Shown: positions 17,929 to 25,702 of the stretch, piece by piece
How the letters are laid out: every line of letters starts with the position of its first letter
Position numbering within the stretch: position 1 is the first letter of the stretch
Assembly (NCBI GenBank): GCA_030603635.1
Contig: JAUVXK010000005.1
Coordinates: 1-49,933 of the forward strand
Length of the DNA: 49,933 nucleotides
Origin: Burkholderiales bacterium
GTDB lineage: Bacteria > Pseudomonadota > Gammaproteobacteria > Burkholderiales > Burkholderiaceae_C
Reading direction: 5' to 3'
Notes under the pieces: model-generated
Databases searched by the model: none
What the model saw: only the letters and a program-made list of their open reading frames with translations
Told to the model about the DNA's origin: nothing
Made by a program: the position numbers and the translations under genes

Positions 17929-18849
17929 ATGAAGCGCCCCCCGCTCTACAGCAGTGCGCGCTCGTCCCACATGGACGTGCCTTCCCCGGCACCACCGATC
18001 GCTGCCAGCGAGGCCGCGGGTGTCGGGCCGGCATCCCGCTTGCAGGCCATCAGCCAGCGATTGCGGCCCAACTGGCGACTGGCGACCCTGCCCTGGTCGC
18101 TGGCCGCCTTGCTGGCCGGGCTGCTGATTGCCGGAGGATGGCGCTTGCCCACGCAGCCGCCGCTGACGCAGCGCGCCATCGACGAGGCCGTGTTGCATGC
18201 CCTCAACACCCATACCCTGCCTTCTCCGGCTGCACGTGCCTACGAGGCTGTGATCCCATCGGTGGTGCGGGTGACGGCGCTGGTGCGGCACCCCACTTCC
18301 GGCGAGCTGGTCGAGCATGGCACGGGCACAGGGGTGGTGATCGTGGACCGGGGCGTGATCCTGACCAACCTGCACGTGGTGGCCACCGCCGACACGATCC
18401 GGGTGGATTTTTTCGACGGCTCCGAATCCACAGCCAGCCTGGTCGGCCTGCAGGCCGAGAACGACCTTGCCGTGCTCCAGGCCCATGAGGTGCCTGATGA
18501 CCTGATCCCCGCCACCATGATCACCACCGCCGACCTCCTGCCCGGCGACCAGGTGGTGGCCGTGGGCCACCCGTTCGGCATCGGGCCTTCGGTCTCATCC
18601 GGGGTGGTGTCGGGGCTGCAACGCTCCTTCACCTCGCCCGATGGCGACGTGACCATGCACAACCTCATCCAGTTCGATGCCGCCGCCAATCCGGGTAACT
18701 CCGGCGGCCCCCTGGCCACCATGAGCGGCGAGGTGGTGGGCATCGTCACCGCCATCTACAACCCGAATCGCCAGCGCACCTTTGTCGGCATCGGGTTCGC
18801 CGTGCCGATCGAAAACGCCGCCCAAGCCGCCGGCCTGCCCCCGTTCTAA
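17929..18849 (+). CDS. Membrane-anchored trypsin-like serine protease (DegP-type catalytic domain, no PDZ)
   Basis: A 306-aa S1C-like protease with a cytosolic N-terminus of about 50 residues, a single transmembrane helix near residues 52-70 (TLPWSLAALLAGLLIAGGW) and a periplasmic catalytic domain. The triad is H149 (ILTNLHVV), D179 (AENDLAVL) and S258 (NPGNSGGPL). AVGHPFGIGPSVSSGVVSGL is the usual L3/LD region. No PDZ domain follows; the protein stops about 48 residues after the serine. It sits 18 bases before moxR, so it appears to be the first gene of a protease-MoxR-DUF58-VWA unit. Stress-linked membrane proteolysis is inferred; the substrate is unknown. Confidence 0.9.
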   Translation: MKRPPLYSSARSSHMDVPSPAPPIAASEAAGVGPASRLQAISQRLRPNWRLATLPWSLAALLAGLLIAGGWRLPTQPPLTQRAIDEAVLHALNTHTLPSPAARAYEAVIPSVVRVTALVRHPTSGELVEHGTGTGVVIVDRGVILTNLHVVATADTIRVDFFDGSESTASLVGLQAENDLAVLQAHEVPDDLIPATMITTADLLPGDQVVAVGHPFGIGPSVSSGVVSGLQRSFTSPDGDVTMHNLIQFDAAANPGNSGGPLATMSGEVVGIVTAIYNPNRQRTFVGIGFAVPIENAAQAAGLPPF

Positions 18850-18867
18850 CCCACCAGAAAGGCCCCC

Positions 18868-19872
18868 ATGAGCAGCACCCCCACCGATCAGGCCCAACGG
18901 ATGGAACGCATCCTGTACGAGGTCAAGCGCGTCGTCGTCGGGCAGGACCGCTTTCTGGAACGGGTGATGGTGGCCATGCTGGCCCAGGGCCACCTGCTGG
19001 TCGAAGGCGTGCCGGGCCTGGCCAAGACGCTCACCGTCAAGACGCTGGCCCAGGCCGTGCACGGGGGGTTCAAGCGCATTCAGTTCACCCCCGACCTGGT
19101 GCCGGCGGACCTGGTCGGGACCCGCATCTACAACCAGAAGACCTCCGAGTTCAGCACCACGCTGGGCCCCGTGTTCACCAACCTGCTGCTTGCCGACGAA
19201 ATCAACCGCGCTCCGGCCAAGGTGCAGAGCGCCCTGCTGGAGGTGATGCAGGAACGGCAGGTCACCATCGCGGGCGAAACCCACCGGGTGCCCGAGCCGT
19301 TCCTGGTCATGGCCACCCAGAACCCCATCGAGACCGAGGGCACCTACCCACTGCCCGAGGCCCAGGTGGACCGCTTCATGATGAAGGTGCTGGTGGACTA
19401 CCCCACCGACGAGGAGGAGGCCGTCATCGTCGAACGTGTCACCGGCCCGCGCATCGACATCGCGGCCGTGGCCACCACCGACCAGCTGGCCACCCTGCAA
19501 CAGCACTGCCGCCAGGTGTACGTGGACCCGTCACTGGTGCAGTATGCGGTCAAGCTGGTGTCGGCCACCCGCCGACCGCAGGACCATGGGCTGGGTGAAT
19601 TGCAGCGCTTCATCACCTTCGGCGCCAGCCCACGCGCGACGATCTCGCTCACCGAGGGGGCCCGTGCGCTGGCCCTGCTGCGTGGCCGCACCTACGCCCT
19701 GCCCGAAGACATGACCGACCTGGTGCCCGATGTCCTGCGGCATCGGCTGGTCCTCTCCTACGAGGGACTGGCCGAGGGGCTGAACAGCGATGCCCTGATC
19801 GACCGCATCATGGGCCGCATTCCGGTACCGGCCAAGCCGCTGGCCCACGAGGCCATGGCCAAGGTTGCCTGA
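18868..19872 (+). CDS. MoxR-family AAA+ ATPase
   Basis: AAA+ chaperone-like ATPase that works with VWA proteins to remodel or insert metal into partner complexes. 334 aa. Walker A is GVPGLAKT (residues 47-54) and Walker B is LLLADEINRAP with D110/E111. Sensor-like ATQNPIETEGTYPLPEAQVDRFM and a C-terminal lid with TFGASPRATISL follow, all typical of MoxR. An AGAAAGG-like ribosome site lies before the ATG. DUF58 and VWA genes follow at once, the standard MoxR-DUF58-VWA set. The specific client of this cluster is not evident. Confidence 0.93.
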   Translation: MSSTPTDQAQRMERILYEVKRVVVGQDRFLERVMVAMLAQGHLLVEGVPGLAKTLTVKTLAQAVHGGFKRIQFTPDLVPADLVGTRIYNQKTSEFSTTLGPVFTNLLLADEINRAPAKVQSALLEVMQERQVTIAGETHRVPEPFLVMATQNPIETEGTYPLPEAQVDRFMMKVLVDYPTDEEEAVIVERVTGPRIDIAAVATTDQLATLQQHCRQVYVDPSLVQYAVKLVSATRRPQDHGLGELQRFITFGASPRATISLTEGARALALLRGRTYALPEDMTDLVPDVLRHRLVLSYEGLAEGLNSDALIDRIMGRIPVPAKPLAHEAMAKVA

Positions 19873-19882
19873 GGAGCCGGCC

Positions 19883-20869
19883 ATGTGGTGGAGGCGACGA
19901 CAAGCGGCCAACGAAACGACCCCCGGCCACACGCCGTCAGATACGGCGACTCCCGTTCATCCGCGCGAGGCCGAAGCCCTGCTCCACCGCCTGGAGTGGA
20001 CCGTGCTGCGACGGCTGGACGGTCAGGTCCAGGGCGAACACCGCACCCTGATGCGCGGCGGCGGACTCGATCTGGCGGACCTGCGCGAATACCAGCCCCA
20101 CGACGACGTGCGTCGCATCGACTGGAACGTGACCGCCCGCCTGCAGTCCCCCCACGTCCGGCAGTTCCTTGAAGACCGAGACCTTACCGTCTGGTTTGTC
20201 ATCGACGCCAGCCCTTCGCTGCACTTCGGCTCCGGGGAACGAAGCAAACAACAGGTACAGCGGGAATGGGTGGCCGTGCTGGCCCGGCTGCTGACGCGCC
20301 ATGGCAACCGGGTGGGTGCGCTCATCTATGGCGCCGGCCCCACGCGCATGCTGCCCACACGGGGCGGTCGTGAGCAGGTGTTGCGCCTCATTCAAACCCT
20401 CACCGAGGCCCAGCGCGCCCATGCCCAGCCCGACGCAAGGGGCAACACCCGACTCACCGAGTGGCTGCATGCCGCAGGCCAGTTTGCGCGTCGGCGCAGC
20501 GCGGTGTTCGTGGTGTCGGACTTCATCAGCGCCCCGGGCTGGGAGCAGCCCCTGGGTCAGCTGGCGGTGCGGCACGATGTGCTGGCCGTGCGGCTGTTCG
20601 ACCCCCTGGAACTGCAGTTGCCCGATCTGGGGCTGCTCCCCCTGTACGACGCCGAAACCGGTGAACGCCTCTGGGTGGACACGCATGATCAGGGTTTTCG
20701 CGAACGCTTCCAGCGTCTGGCCTCGGAGCGCGAAACCCGGCTGCGCGAGGCTCTGGTGCGCGCCGGCGTGGACACGCTGGAGCTCTCGACCGACGACGAC
20801 CTGGGCACCGCCCTGCTTCGGCTGTCTGCCCTGCGCAAGCGCCGGCCCCCCGGAGTGAGAACCGCATGA
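19883..20869 (+). CDS. DUF58 domain protein (Bat operon type)
   Basis: 328-aa protein of the DUF58 family, a degenerate von Willebrand A-like domain usually encoded between MoxR and VWA proteins. The signature is RGGGLDLADLREYQPHDDVRRIDWNVTARLQSPHVRQFLEDRDLTVWFVIDASPSL, with the DxSxS-like DASPS metal site. VFVVSDFISAP and LRRFD-type segments follow. GAGGAG lies seven bases before the ATG at 19883, so I prefer it to a TTG at 19865 inside moxR. The stop overlaps the next start (ATGA). No membrane helix is evident, so it is probably cytosolic. Confidence 0.88.
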   Translation: MWWRRRQAANETTPGHTPSDTATPVHPREAEALLHRLEWTVLRRLDGQVQGEHRTLMRGGGLDLADLREYQPHDDVRRIDWNVTARLQSPHVRQFLEDRDLTVWFVIDASPSLHFGSGERSKQQVQREWVAVLARLLTRHGNRVGALIYGAGPTRMLPTRGGREQVLRLIQTLTEAQRAHAQPDARGNTRLTEWLHAAGQFARRRSAVFVVSDFISAPGWEQPLGQLAVRHDVLAVRLFDPLELQLPDLGLLPLYDAETGERLWVDTHDQGFRERFQRLASERETRLREALVRAGVDTLELSTDDDLGTALLRLSALRKRRPPGVRTA

Positions 20870-21915
20870 ACCTGCCGCTGACCTTCTTCTGGCCCCAGTT
20901 GCTCTGGCTGTTGCTGGCCGTACCCCTTCTGGTGCTTGTGTATGTGCTGCTGTTACGGCGCAAGCGCCAGACCGCGTTGCGCTACGCAAGCCTGTCACTG
21001 GTCAAGGAGGCCATGGGTGGCCGAGGCTGGCGCCGCCACGTCCCACCGGTGCTTTTCCTGATGGCACTCACCGCCATGCTCCTCGCCGCGGCCCGGCCCT
21101 TTGCCGTGATCGTTCTGCCCAACAGCCAGCAGACCATCATCCTGGCCATGGACGTGTCTGGCAGCATGCGGGCCACCGACGTTGAGCCCAACCGTCTGGT
21201 GGCTTCACAGAATGCCGCCAAGGCCTTCCTTGCCGAATTGCCACGCCACATCAAGGTCGGGATCGTGGCGTTCGCCGGCACCGCCCAGGTGGTGCAGCAG
21301 CCCACCCTGAACCGCGAAGACCTGGCCGCCGCCATCGACCGCTTCCAGCTCCAGCGCGCCACGGCCATCGGCAGCGCCATCGTGGTGTCGCTGGCCGAGA
21401 TCTTCCCGGACGAAGGCATCGACCTCGCTGACATCCTCTACGGCCAATCGCCCCAACGGGGGCGATCCCTCGATCAATCCACGGCCGAGCGCCCTCCCCA
21501 CCAGCCGGTGCCACCAGGCTCCTACGGCTCGGCAGCCATCATCCTGCTCACCGATGGCCAGCGCACCACCGGGGTGGACACCCTGCAAGCCGCCCAGATG
21601 GCCGCCGAGCGCGGAGTGAAGATCTACACCGTGGGCGTGGGCACGGTGGAGGGGGAAACCATCGGCTTCGAGGGTTGGTCGATGCGCGTGCGACTCGACG
21701 AAGAAACCCTCAAGGAAGTGGCCTTGCGTACCCACGGTGAGTATTTTTACGCCGGCACGGCCGATAACCTGCGCCAGGTCTACCAGGCGCTGGGCTCAAG
21801 TCTCACCCTGGAGAAGAAGGAAACGGAAATCTCCGGTCTGCTGGCCCTGCTTGGCGCCCTGCTGGCTCTGATGTCGGCCGGCCTGTCGCTGTGGTGGTTC
21901 AACCGTATCGCCTGA
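20866..21915 (+). CDS. VWA-domain membrane protein, BatA-like
   Basis: 349-aa inner membrane protein with two N-terminal helices (residues about 10-30 and 60-80), a periplasmic VWA domain and one C-terminal helix (about 324-346). The VWA metal site (MIDAS) is DVSGSM with D96, S98 and S100, plus the threonine/aspartate positions in RATAIGSAIVV and ILLTDGQRTTG. This is the BatA layout. A BatB partner, the TPR protein and DUF4381 that often follow are absent; the operon ends here and an insertion sequence begins 22 bases after the stop. Confidence 0.9.
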   Translation: MNLPLTFFWPQLLWLLLAVPLLVLVYVLLLRRKRQTALRYASLSLVKEAMGGRGWRRHVPPVLFLMALTAMLLAAARPFAVIVLPNSQQTIILAMDVSGSMRATDVEPNRLVASQNAAKAFLAELPRHIKVGIVAFAGTAQVVQQPTLNREDLAAAIDRFQLQRATAIGSAIVVSLAEIFPDEGIDLADILYGQSPQRGRSLDQSTAERPPHQPVPPGSYGSAAIILLTDGQRTTGVDTLQAAQMAAERGVKIYTVGVGTVEGETIGFEGWSMRVRLDEETLKEVALRTHGEYFYAGTADNLRQVYQALGSSLTLEKKETEISGLLALLGALLALMSAGLSLWWFNRIA

Positions 21916-21921
21916 ACCACA

Positions 21922-21937
21922 GTTCCCCCTGCGCGAG
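21922..21937. repeat. Target-site duplication, left copy (16 bp)
   Basis: GTTCCCCCTGCGCGAG, directly abutting the left IS end at 21938. The identical sequence occurs at 23461-23476 just outside the right end. The four bases CACA before it also match the last bases of the element's right end, so a 20-bp duplication with a slightly shorter element is the alternative reading. Confidence 0.9.
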
Positions 21938-21964
21938 TGTCAACCCAAAATAGAGATGTCCCCT
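21938..21964. repeat. Left terminal inverted repeat of the IS
   Basis: 27 bases starting TGTCAACCCAAAATAG and ending ATGTCCCCT. It matches the reverse complement of 23434-23460 at 23 of 27 positions; the mismatches are at positions 4, 13, 17 and 18. Confidence 0.88.
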
Positions 21965-22016
21965 TCTGAGCCGAATAGAGATGTCCCCTGAGGTCTGGGA
22001 CATTGGTGTTGAAGGC

Positions 22017-23387
22017 TCAACCGCTGGGGCTGGGTTGCGCTGGGCGTAGCCCGTAGCCAGCCTGCCCCAGCGGGGGCGTGCTGACGTGGGTGTCTGGCTG
22101 CTGTATGCCCTGTGCCCGCATGCTGTCGTGCATGTCGATCAATGCCTTGAGCTTGCCGATCTTTCGTCTCTCCTGGCTCAGCACATCGACTCGCTGGTTG
22201 ACGCTCTTGCCATCGGCCAGCTTTTTGCGAGCCAGGTGCTCATGCACCACATAGGCTTTGTGCGCCAGGGGGTGCCCCCGGTAGAGCAGCTCCAGTCGCC
22301 CATCGGCGTACTGGGCAATATCCACCTTCGATCGGCCTTGGGGTGCATGGGGCTGCCCTGGGGTGATCCAAATCTGGCTGCCCTCGAACTGGCACGACAG
22401 CTGGGCGCTGAGTGTGCGCTGGTGGTGTACCGAACAAATCCGTGCCAGCGCCTGCTCGCTGCCCGTATAGAGGCGGTGGGCGTCTTCACGCTCGCGTGGT
22501 TCGAGCGCAAAGCGCTCGTTGTGCTGCGCCAGGTAGCCTGGCAACCACGCATTGGCCGCCTGTCTGTCGCTGATACCGGCCAGCCGCATGGCTTTGCACA
22601 GGCGGTCCTGCAGGGTCTGAAACAACCGCTCCACCCGGCCCTTGGCCTGCGGGCTGTGCGCGCAGATGGGCTCGATGTGCAACTGCAGCAAGGCGCGCTC
22701 GAACTGCGTGGGCTCGGGGTCTTCGCTGTCGTGTTTGGTGAAGATGCTGTGGCGGTCGCTATAGTACGCCAGCGGCACCCCGCAGCAGCTGACGTGCGCT
22801 TGCAGCAGCGCGAGGTAGGCCTGTGTGGTCTCGCCGGCAAAGAAGCGCGCAGCGAGCACCTCGCCGGTGGCGTCATCGATAAAGGCGATCAGGCAGCACT
22901 TGTCGGCACGGCCCTCGAACCAGTCGTGGTGGCTGCCGTCGATTTGCACCAGCTCGCCGCGCCGCCCCCGGCGCTCGCGAGGACTGTGCTGGCGGGCAGC
23001 ACGGCGCTTCTTGGCCTTCCACCAGCCGGCTTCGATCAACCAGCCGCGCAAGGTCTCGGCGCTGATGCGCTGCCCATGTTGGCTCAGCAGGTACTCGCTG
23101 GCCAGCTGAGGGCCAAAGTCCGGGTAGTGCTGCTGCACCAGCGCCAGGATGGCGTTCTTGCGCTCGGGCGCAATGCGGCGGTTGCTGGGCTGGCCCCGGC
23201 GTTTGCTGACCAGCGCTTGCGCCCCGTCCCTCTTGTAGTCACGACACAGCCGCTTGACCTGTCGCACCGACAAGCCCAGTTGCTGGGCCGCCAGCGCCTG
23301 AGGTACAGCACCGCCCACCACACGCTGAATCACACCCAGTCGATTCGCTTCTCGTTCACTCAACATCACCCTCGCATCCGCCACCAT
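22017..23387 (-). CDS. DDE transposase, IS1202/ISNCY type
   Basis: 456-aa transposase with an N-terminal helix-turn-helix (VPQALAAQQLGLSVRQVKRLCRDY, about residues 28-51), a second winged-helix-like segment (FGPQLASEYLLSQHG...ISAETLRGWL), and an rve-type catalytic core. The acidic triad is visible as D in LVQIDGSHHDWF, D in AYYSDRHSIF and E in AKGRVERLFQTL. The C-terminal 150 residues are basic and probably bind the ends. The ATG at 23387 has GGGGGA about six bases upstream; an internal ATG at 23366 is less well placed. The gene is intact and fills almost the whole element, reading back toward the VWA gene. Family naming is by resemblance. Confidence 0.9.
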   Translation of the reverse strand: MVADARVMLSEREANRLGVIQRVVGGAVPQALAAQQLGLSVRQVKRLCRDYKRDGAQALVSKRRGQPSNRRIAPERKNAILALVQQHYPDFGPQLASEYLLSQHGQRISAETLRGWLIEAGWWKAKKRRAARQHSPRERRGRRGELVQIDGSHHDWFEGRADKCCLIAFIDDATGEVLAARFFAGETTQAYLALLQAHVSCCGVPLAYYSDRHSIFTKHDSEDPEPTQFERALLQLHIEPICAHSPQAKGRVERLFQTLQDRLCKAMRLAGISDRQAANAWLPGYLAQHNERFALEPREREDAHRLYTGSEQALARICSVHHQRTLSAQLSCQFEGSQIWITPGQPHAPQGRSKVDIAQYADGRLELLYRGHPLAHKAYVVHEHLARKKLADGKSVNQRVDVLSQERRKIGKLKALIDMHDSMRAQGIQQPDTHVSTPPLGQAGYGLRPAQPSPSG

Positions 23388-23433
23388 CTCATATCCCCCA
23401 AATCCTCGAAGGGGACATTTGTATTTTGGGCAC

Positions 23434-23460
23434 AGGGGACATTACTACTTTGGGTTCACA
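23434..23460. repeat. Right terminal inverted repeat of the IS
   Basis: 27 bases ending TTTGGGTTCACA. This is the inverted partner of 21938-21964, with a second internal copy of its ATGTCCCC block (inverted) beginning at 23410. Confidence 0.88.
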
Positions 23461-23476
23461 GTTCCCCCTGCGCGAG
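23461..23476. repeat. Target-site duplication, right copy (16 bp)
   Basis: GTTCCCCCTGCGCGAG, identical to 21922-21937. Removing the IS and one copy restores a continuous VWA-to-Rieske intergenic sequence. Confidence 0.9.
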
Positions 23477-23487
23477 AACCCCCGGGG

Positions 23488-23493
23488 TACAAT
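23488..23493 (+). promoter_or_regulatory. Candidate -10 box for the Rieske oxygenase gene
   Basis: TACAAT in a GGGGTACAATCCCGG context, 122 bases before the ATG and only 12 bases outside the right target duplication. No good -35 stands at 16-18 bases; TTCCCC (23462) is 20 bases away and lies in the duplication. A small CAACTC/GAGTTG hairpin (23509-23525) and an AT-poor leader follow before the start codon. Confidence 0.35.
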
Positions 23494-23614
23494 CCCGGTC
23501 CCTTTTTCAACTCAATGGGAGTTGTTTCACCCTTCCCGCGCTGATCCGTTCATTCGTATCAATCAAAGCGCTTCCCTGCCCCTTCATAGGGGGAGTCTTT
23601 AGGTCAGGACCACC

Positions 23615-24766
23615 ATGTCTGATTTGAGTCTTCAATTGCAGCAGGCCGCAAGCCAATTGCCCGTTTCCAGTTACTTCGACGAGGCGCTGTTCCGGCGCGA
23701 ACTGGAGACCATCTTTCAGCGCGGGCCCCGCTATGTGGGGCACATGAACGCCGTACCCAACGTGGGTGACTACTTTGCCCTGCCCCAGGAGGGCGAGGGC
23801 CGTGCACTGGTGCGCACCGCCAATGGCGTGGAACTGGTCAGCAACGTCTGCCGCCATCGCCAGGCCGTCATGCTCAAGGGCCGCGGCAACCTCGGCGAAA
23901 ACCAAAGCGGGCACGCGGGTGGCAACATCGTCTGCCCCCTGCATCGCTGGACCTATGCCGGCGGCTCCGCCATGGGCAATCTGGGTGAACTCATCGGTGC
24001 CCCCCACTTCGCCCAGGACCCCTGCCTGAACCTGCAGCGCTACCCTCTGCGCGAATGGAACGGCCTGCTGTTCGAGGACAATGGGCGCGACATCGAGGCC
24101 GATCTGGCCAACATGGGCCCACGCAGCACCCTCAACTTCGACGGCATGGTGCTGGGCCACGTGGAACTGCACACCTGCAACTACAACTGGAAGACCTTCA
24201 TTGAGGTCTACCTGGAGGACTACCACGTCGTGCCCTTCCACCCCGGACTGGGCAACTTCGTGACCTGCGACGACCTGAAGTGGGAGTTCAAGCCCGAGTA
24301 CTCGGTGCAGACCGTGGGCATACAGAACCTGCTCGGCAAGAGCGGCAGCCCGGTGTACCAGAAGTGGCACGACGTGCTCATGCAGTACCGCAATGGCGAA
24401 CTGCCCGAGCAGGGTGCCGTGTGGCTGACCTACTACCCCCACATCATGGTGGAGTGGTACCCGCATGTGCTCACCGTGTCCACCCTGCACCCCCTCAGCG
24501 TGGACAAGACCTTGAACATGGTGGAGTTCTACTACCCTGAAGAGATCGTGGCCTTCGAACCCGAATTCATGAAAGCGCAACGAGCCGCCTACATGGAAAC
24601 CTGCATCGAAGACGACGAGATCGCCGAGCGCATGGACGCTGGCCGCAAGGCTTTGCTGGAACGTGGCGCGAACGAGGTCGGCCCCTACCAGAGCCCCATG
24701 GAAGACGGTATGCAGCACTTCCACGAGTGGTACCGCGCCCGCCTGGGCGGGCATCTGCCGGGGTAA
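23615..24766 (+). CDS. Rieske non-haem iron oxygenase, alpha subunit type
   Basis: A 383-aa ring-hydroxylating or demethylating oxygenase subunit, cytosolic. The Rieske [2Fe-2S] ligands are C79, H81 (CRHRQAV) and C107, H110 (CPLHRWTY). The 25-residue spacer between the pairs is longer than the usual 15-17. The mononuclear iron site is in NWKTFIEVYLEDYHVVPFHPG with H204 and H209. The carboxylate three residues before H204 is Glu201, as in carnitine/betaine-type Rieske oxygenases, rather than the Asp of naphthalene dioxygenase. No reductase, ferredoxin or beta subunit is nearby, so electron donors must be encoded elsewhere. The gene leads a co-directional set with an EamA exporter and a sulfurtransferase. 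Substrate unknown. Confidence 0.9.
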   Translation: MSDLSLQLQQAASQLPVSSYFDEALFRRELETIFQRGPRYVGHMNAVPNVGDYFALPQEGEGRALVRTANGVELVSNVCRHRQAVMLKGRGNLGENQSGHAGGNIVCPLHRWTYAGGSAMGNLGELIGAPHFAQDPCLNLQRYPLREWNGLLFEDNGRDIEADLANMGPRSTLNFDGMVLGHVELHTCNYNWKTFIEVYLEDYHVVPFHPGLGNFVTCDDLKWEFKPEYSVQTVGIQNLLGKSGSPVYQKWHDVLMQYRNGELPEQGAVWLTYYPHIMVEWYPHVLTVSTLHPLSVDKTLNMVEFYYPEEIVAFEPEFMKAQRAAYMETCIEDDEIAERMDAGRKALLERGANEVGPYQSPMEDGMQHFHEWYRARLGGHLPG

Positions 24767-24823
24767 ATCATCACCCCAGTCCACGCACGCCCCCACAGTG
24801 TCCAGACCATCCAGGCCCTCTGG

Positions 24824-25702
24824 ATGGTGCTGGGCGCTTTTCTCTTCGCGACCATGGGGGTGTGCATCAAGTTTGCCTCCGACCACTTCAACAGCTTCGA
24901 GATCGTCGCCTATCGCGGCATGATCGGGGTCGTGTTCCTGATCTTTCTCACCCGCTCGCGCGGGGTGTCCCTGCGCACCCAGGTCCCCATGATGCATTTC
25001 TGGCGCAGCGTGGTCGGGGTCACGGCGCTGGTCACCTGGTTCTATTCCATCTCGGTGCTGCCGCTGGCCACGTCCATGACGCTGAACTACATGAGCAGCA
25101 TCTGGATCGCGGCTTTTCTGCTCGGTGGCGCACTGCTGCTGCAAAAATCGAGCGCTCCGGTGCGCCAGCAGGGCCCGCTGTTCCTCACGGTGCTGGCGGG
25201 CTTCGCCGGGGTGGCCATGGTACTGCGCCCCACATTCGACGAGCAGCAGGTGCTCGGCGGGCTTTCGGGGCTGATGTCGGGCCTGGTGTCGGCGTTGGCC
25301 TATCTGCAGGTGGCGGCGCTTGCGCGTGCGGGGGAACCGGAAAGCCGCACGGTGTTCTATTTTTCCATCGGGGCCACGCTGGTCGGTCTGGTCGGCATGG
25401 TCCTGTTCGGTTTCAACGCCTGGACCTGGCCGAGCGCGCTGTGGTTGCTGCCCATCGGCCTGCTGGCGGTACTCGGTCAGTTGTGCATGACGCGCGCCTA
25501 CGCCAGTGGAGCCACCCTGGTCGTGGCGAACCTGCAATACTTCGGCATCGCTTTCGCCGGGGCTTACAGCATCCTCGTGTTCGGCGACCAACTGCCACTC
25601 GTCGGCTGGCTGGGCATGGCGGTGATCGTGGCCAGCGGCATCGCCGCCACCTTCCTGCGCGAACGCGCCGTCCCCAAAATGCCTGCGGAGGAACACGCAT
25701 GA
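24824..25702 (+). CDS. DMT-superfamily (EamA) transporter
   Basis: Inner-membrane permease of the drug/metabolite transporter group with two EamA repeats and about ten helices in 292 aa. The first begins MVLGAFLFATMGVCIKFASDHF and the second SGLMSGLVSALAYLQVAAL. The conserved glycine/proline-rich ends, such as YFGIAFAGAYSILVFGDQLPL, are present. The ATG at 24824 is the first start codon in frame, yet 19 sense codons before it (ending TIQALW) continue the family N-terminus. They run back to the TAA of the Rieske gene, which is in the same frame. A lost or non-standard start is therefore possible. It overlaps the sulfurtransferase gene by 4 bases. Export of a metabolite linked to the oxygenase is a guess from context. 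Confidence 0.88.
   Translation: MVLGAFLFATMGVCIKFASDHFNSFEIVAYRGMIGVVFLIFLTRSRGVSLRTQVPMMHFWRSVVGVTALVTWFYSISVLPLATSMTLNYMSSIWIAAFLLGGALLLQKSSAPVRQQGPLFLTVLAGFAGVAMVLRPTFDEQQVLGGLSGLMSGLVSALAYLQVAALARAGEPESRTVFYFSIGATLVGLVGMVLFGFNAWTWPSALWLLPIGLLAVLGQLCMTRAYASGATLVVANLQYFGIAFAGAYSILVFGDQLPLVGWLGMAVIVASGIAATFLRERAVPKMPAEEHA

Larger units (their letters stand above)
21938..23460 (-). mobile_element. Insertion sequence, IS1202/ISNCY-like, 1523 bp, complete
   Basis: The element runs from TGT to ACA with 27-bp imperfect inverted ends, one transposase gene on the minus strand, and a 16-bp direct repeat outside both ends. Each end contains two copies of a short block (ATGTCCCCT with an AT-rich preface). 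The left copies are at 21949-21964 and 21974-21989 (25-base period), and the right copies start at 23410 and 23434 (24-base period, inverted). Such doubled subterminal blocks are probable transposase sites. The intact gene, ends and duplication indicate a recent insertion. Confidence 0.92.
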
